From the NCBI GenBank assembly GCA_023386515.1, contig JAEWJQ010000241.1, positions 1-5,883 on the forward strand: a stretch of 5,883 bases of DNA, written 5' to 3'. This document shows positions 5,092 to 5,883 of the stretch, piece after piece (within the stretch, counting starts at the first letter, position 1; every line of letters begins with the position of its first letter). The notes beneath the pieces are model-generated. The model was not told the DNA's origin. It made no database searches and worked only from the letters and a program-made list of their open reading frames with translations. Source of the DNA: Pseudomonadota bacterium. GTDB lineage: Bacteria; Pseudomonadota; Alphaproteobacteria; Sphingomonadales; Sphingomonadaceae. A program made the translations under genes and the position numbers.

Positions 5092-5883
5092 CTATTCCGC
5101 CGCGATCCGATGCGGCGCGGCCGGACGCTCGCGCGCCATCGCCGCCCTGATCGCACGGTCCAGCCCCGACAGGGTGAACGGCTTGCGCAGCACCTGATGG
5201 TCGCCGAACTCGGTGGCATTGGCCTCACCCGCGAAGCCGGTGACGAACAGCACGGCGACGTGCGGCACCTGGGGAGCGAGCGCGGCGATCAGTTCGGGAC
5301 CGGTCTGGCCGGGCATCAGCACGTCGGAAATGATCAGGTCGATGTCGTCATGTTCGGCCAGCAGCGCCGCCGCCTTGCCGGGCTCGTCGCACGGCACCGG
5401 CAGATGGCCCAGTTCGGCGAGCGCGGCGGTGGTGGCGGCGAGCACGCGCGGATCGTCTACGACCCCCAGCACGTGCAGCGTCTCGCCGCGATCGACGGGT
5501 GCTGCGGCGGCGGGCGAGGGGGCGGCGGCGGGGGCGACGCTGGTATCGCGCGGTAGGTAGAGCGTCACCGTCGTGCCGCGACCGACAGCGCTGTCGATCG
5601 CCATCGCGCCGCCCAGCTGGCGGACGAGCGCGAAGATCTGGCTGAGGCCAAGGCCGGTCCCCTTCCCGACCGCCTTGGTGGTGAAGAATGGTTCGAAGAC
5701 GCGGTCGATGATCTCCGGCGGGATACCGGTGCCGGTATCGGTGACCGCGATCGTGACGTGATCGCCGGCGCGGCATTCGCCGACCTCGCCCGCGCGCAGC
5801 GTCGCAATGCCGGTGGCCACGGTCAGCGTGCCGCGCCCGTTCATCGCGTCACGGGCGTTGACCGCGAGGTTGAGCACCGCATT
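5092..5883 (-). CDS. Hybrid sensor histidine kinase, C-terminal part (5' end beyond window)
   Basis: The last 263 residues of a two-component hybrid kinase are present; the sensor and phosphoacceptor-His regions lie beyond the right edge. The first visible residues, NAVLNLAVNARDAM, are the ATP-binding N box. The G1 box is DTGTGIPPEI (49-58), the F box FEPFFTTK (63-70) and the G2 box GKGTGLGLS (73-81). An Ala/Pro linker (about 117-130) leads to a receiver domain (about 135-250) with acidic pair DD at 143-144, phosphoacceptor Asp187 in ISDVLMP, Thr215 in FVTG and Lys234 in RKPF. All catalytic positions seem intact, so both kinase and receiver should work. There is no output domain after the receiver, so phosphate probably passes to a separate phosphotransferase or the receiver tunes the kinase. 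It resembles the many PAS-type hybrid kinases of alphaproteobacteria; CckA shares the architecture, but I see no specific match. The signal sensed is unknown. It ends 100 bases before lptF on the same strand. Confidence 0.92.
   Translation of the reverse strand, partial: NAVLNLAVNARDAMNGRGTLTVATGIATLRAGEVGECRAGDHVTIAVTDTGTGIPPEIIDRVFEPFFTTKAVGKGTGLGLSQIFALVRQLGGAMAIDSAVGRGTTVTLYLPRDTSVAPAAAPSPAAAAPVDRGETLHVLGVVDDPRVLAATTAALAELGHLPVPCDEPGKAAALLAEHDDIDLIISDVLMPGQTGPELIAALAPQVPHVAVLFVTGFAGEANATEFGDHQVLRKPFTLSGLDRAIRAAMARERPAAPHRIAAE

Noticed and set aside
5495..5535. GC-only repetitive stretch near the end of the kinase gene as a tandem repeat or phase-variable tract.
   Set aside because: The repeats are irregular and in frame, encoding an Ala/Pro linker between domains. 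There is no uniform unit that would suggest slippage switching.

Overview
The window is GC-rich, densely coding bacterial DNA with G/C-biased third positions. It looks like an alphaproteobacterium, most likely Sphingomonadales (Sphingomonas-like). That placement is inferred from the style of the proteins (the GNAT-like protein, the desaturase and the LptF/LptG sequences) and was not confirmed by any search. There is no tRNA, rRNA, CRISPR array, insertion sequence or obvious sign of recent transfer. Six protein genes account for almost the whole window.

Left part (1-2076): a GNAT-fold acyltransferase-like protein on the minus strand runs off the left edge. It is divergent from a plus-strand membrane fatty-acid desaturase/hydroxylase carrying all three histidine boxes. 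The roughly 160-base gap between them holds a very strong Shine-Dalgarno sequence for the GNAT gene and a short TGACG-N4-CGTCA palindrome that could be a shared operator. If the GNAT protein belongs to the bacterial ceramide synthase group, as its N-terminal motif suggests to me, the pair could act in membrane lipid (sphingolipid) synthesis. That is a hypothesis.

Middle (2163-2699): a small plus-strand gene for a probably exported protein I do not recognise. It ends 10 bases from the end of lptG, which converges on it.

Right part (2710-5883): a minus-strand block. lptF and lptG overlap by 4 bases (ATGA) and encode the two permease subunits of the inner-membrane ABC transporter that feeds lipopolysaccharide (or an equivalent glycolipid) into the Lpt bridge. 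Upstream of lptF, after a 100-base gap, lies the 3' part of a hybrid sensor histidine kinase (ATPase domain, Ala/Pro linker, receiver domain) whose N-terminal part lies beyond the right edge.

The theme linking most of the window is the cell envelope and its lipids: acyl transfer, acyl-chain modification, an exported protein and glycolipid export. No new defence or mobile system is visible. The most interesting questions are the identity of the GNAT protein, the substrate of the desaturase, and what LptF/LptG carry if the host is a sphingomonad that makes glycosphingolipids instead of LPS.
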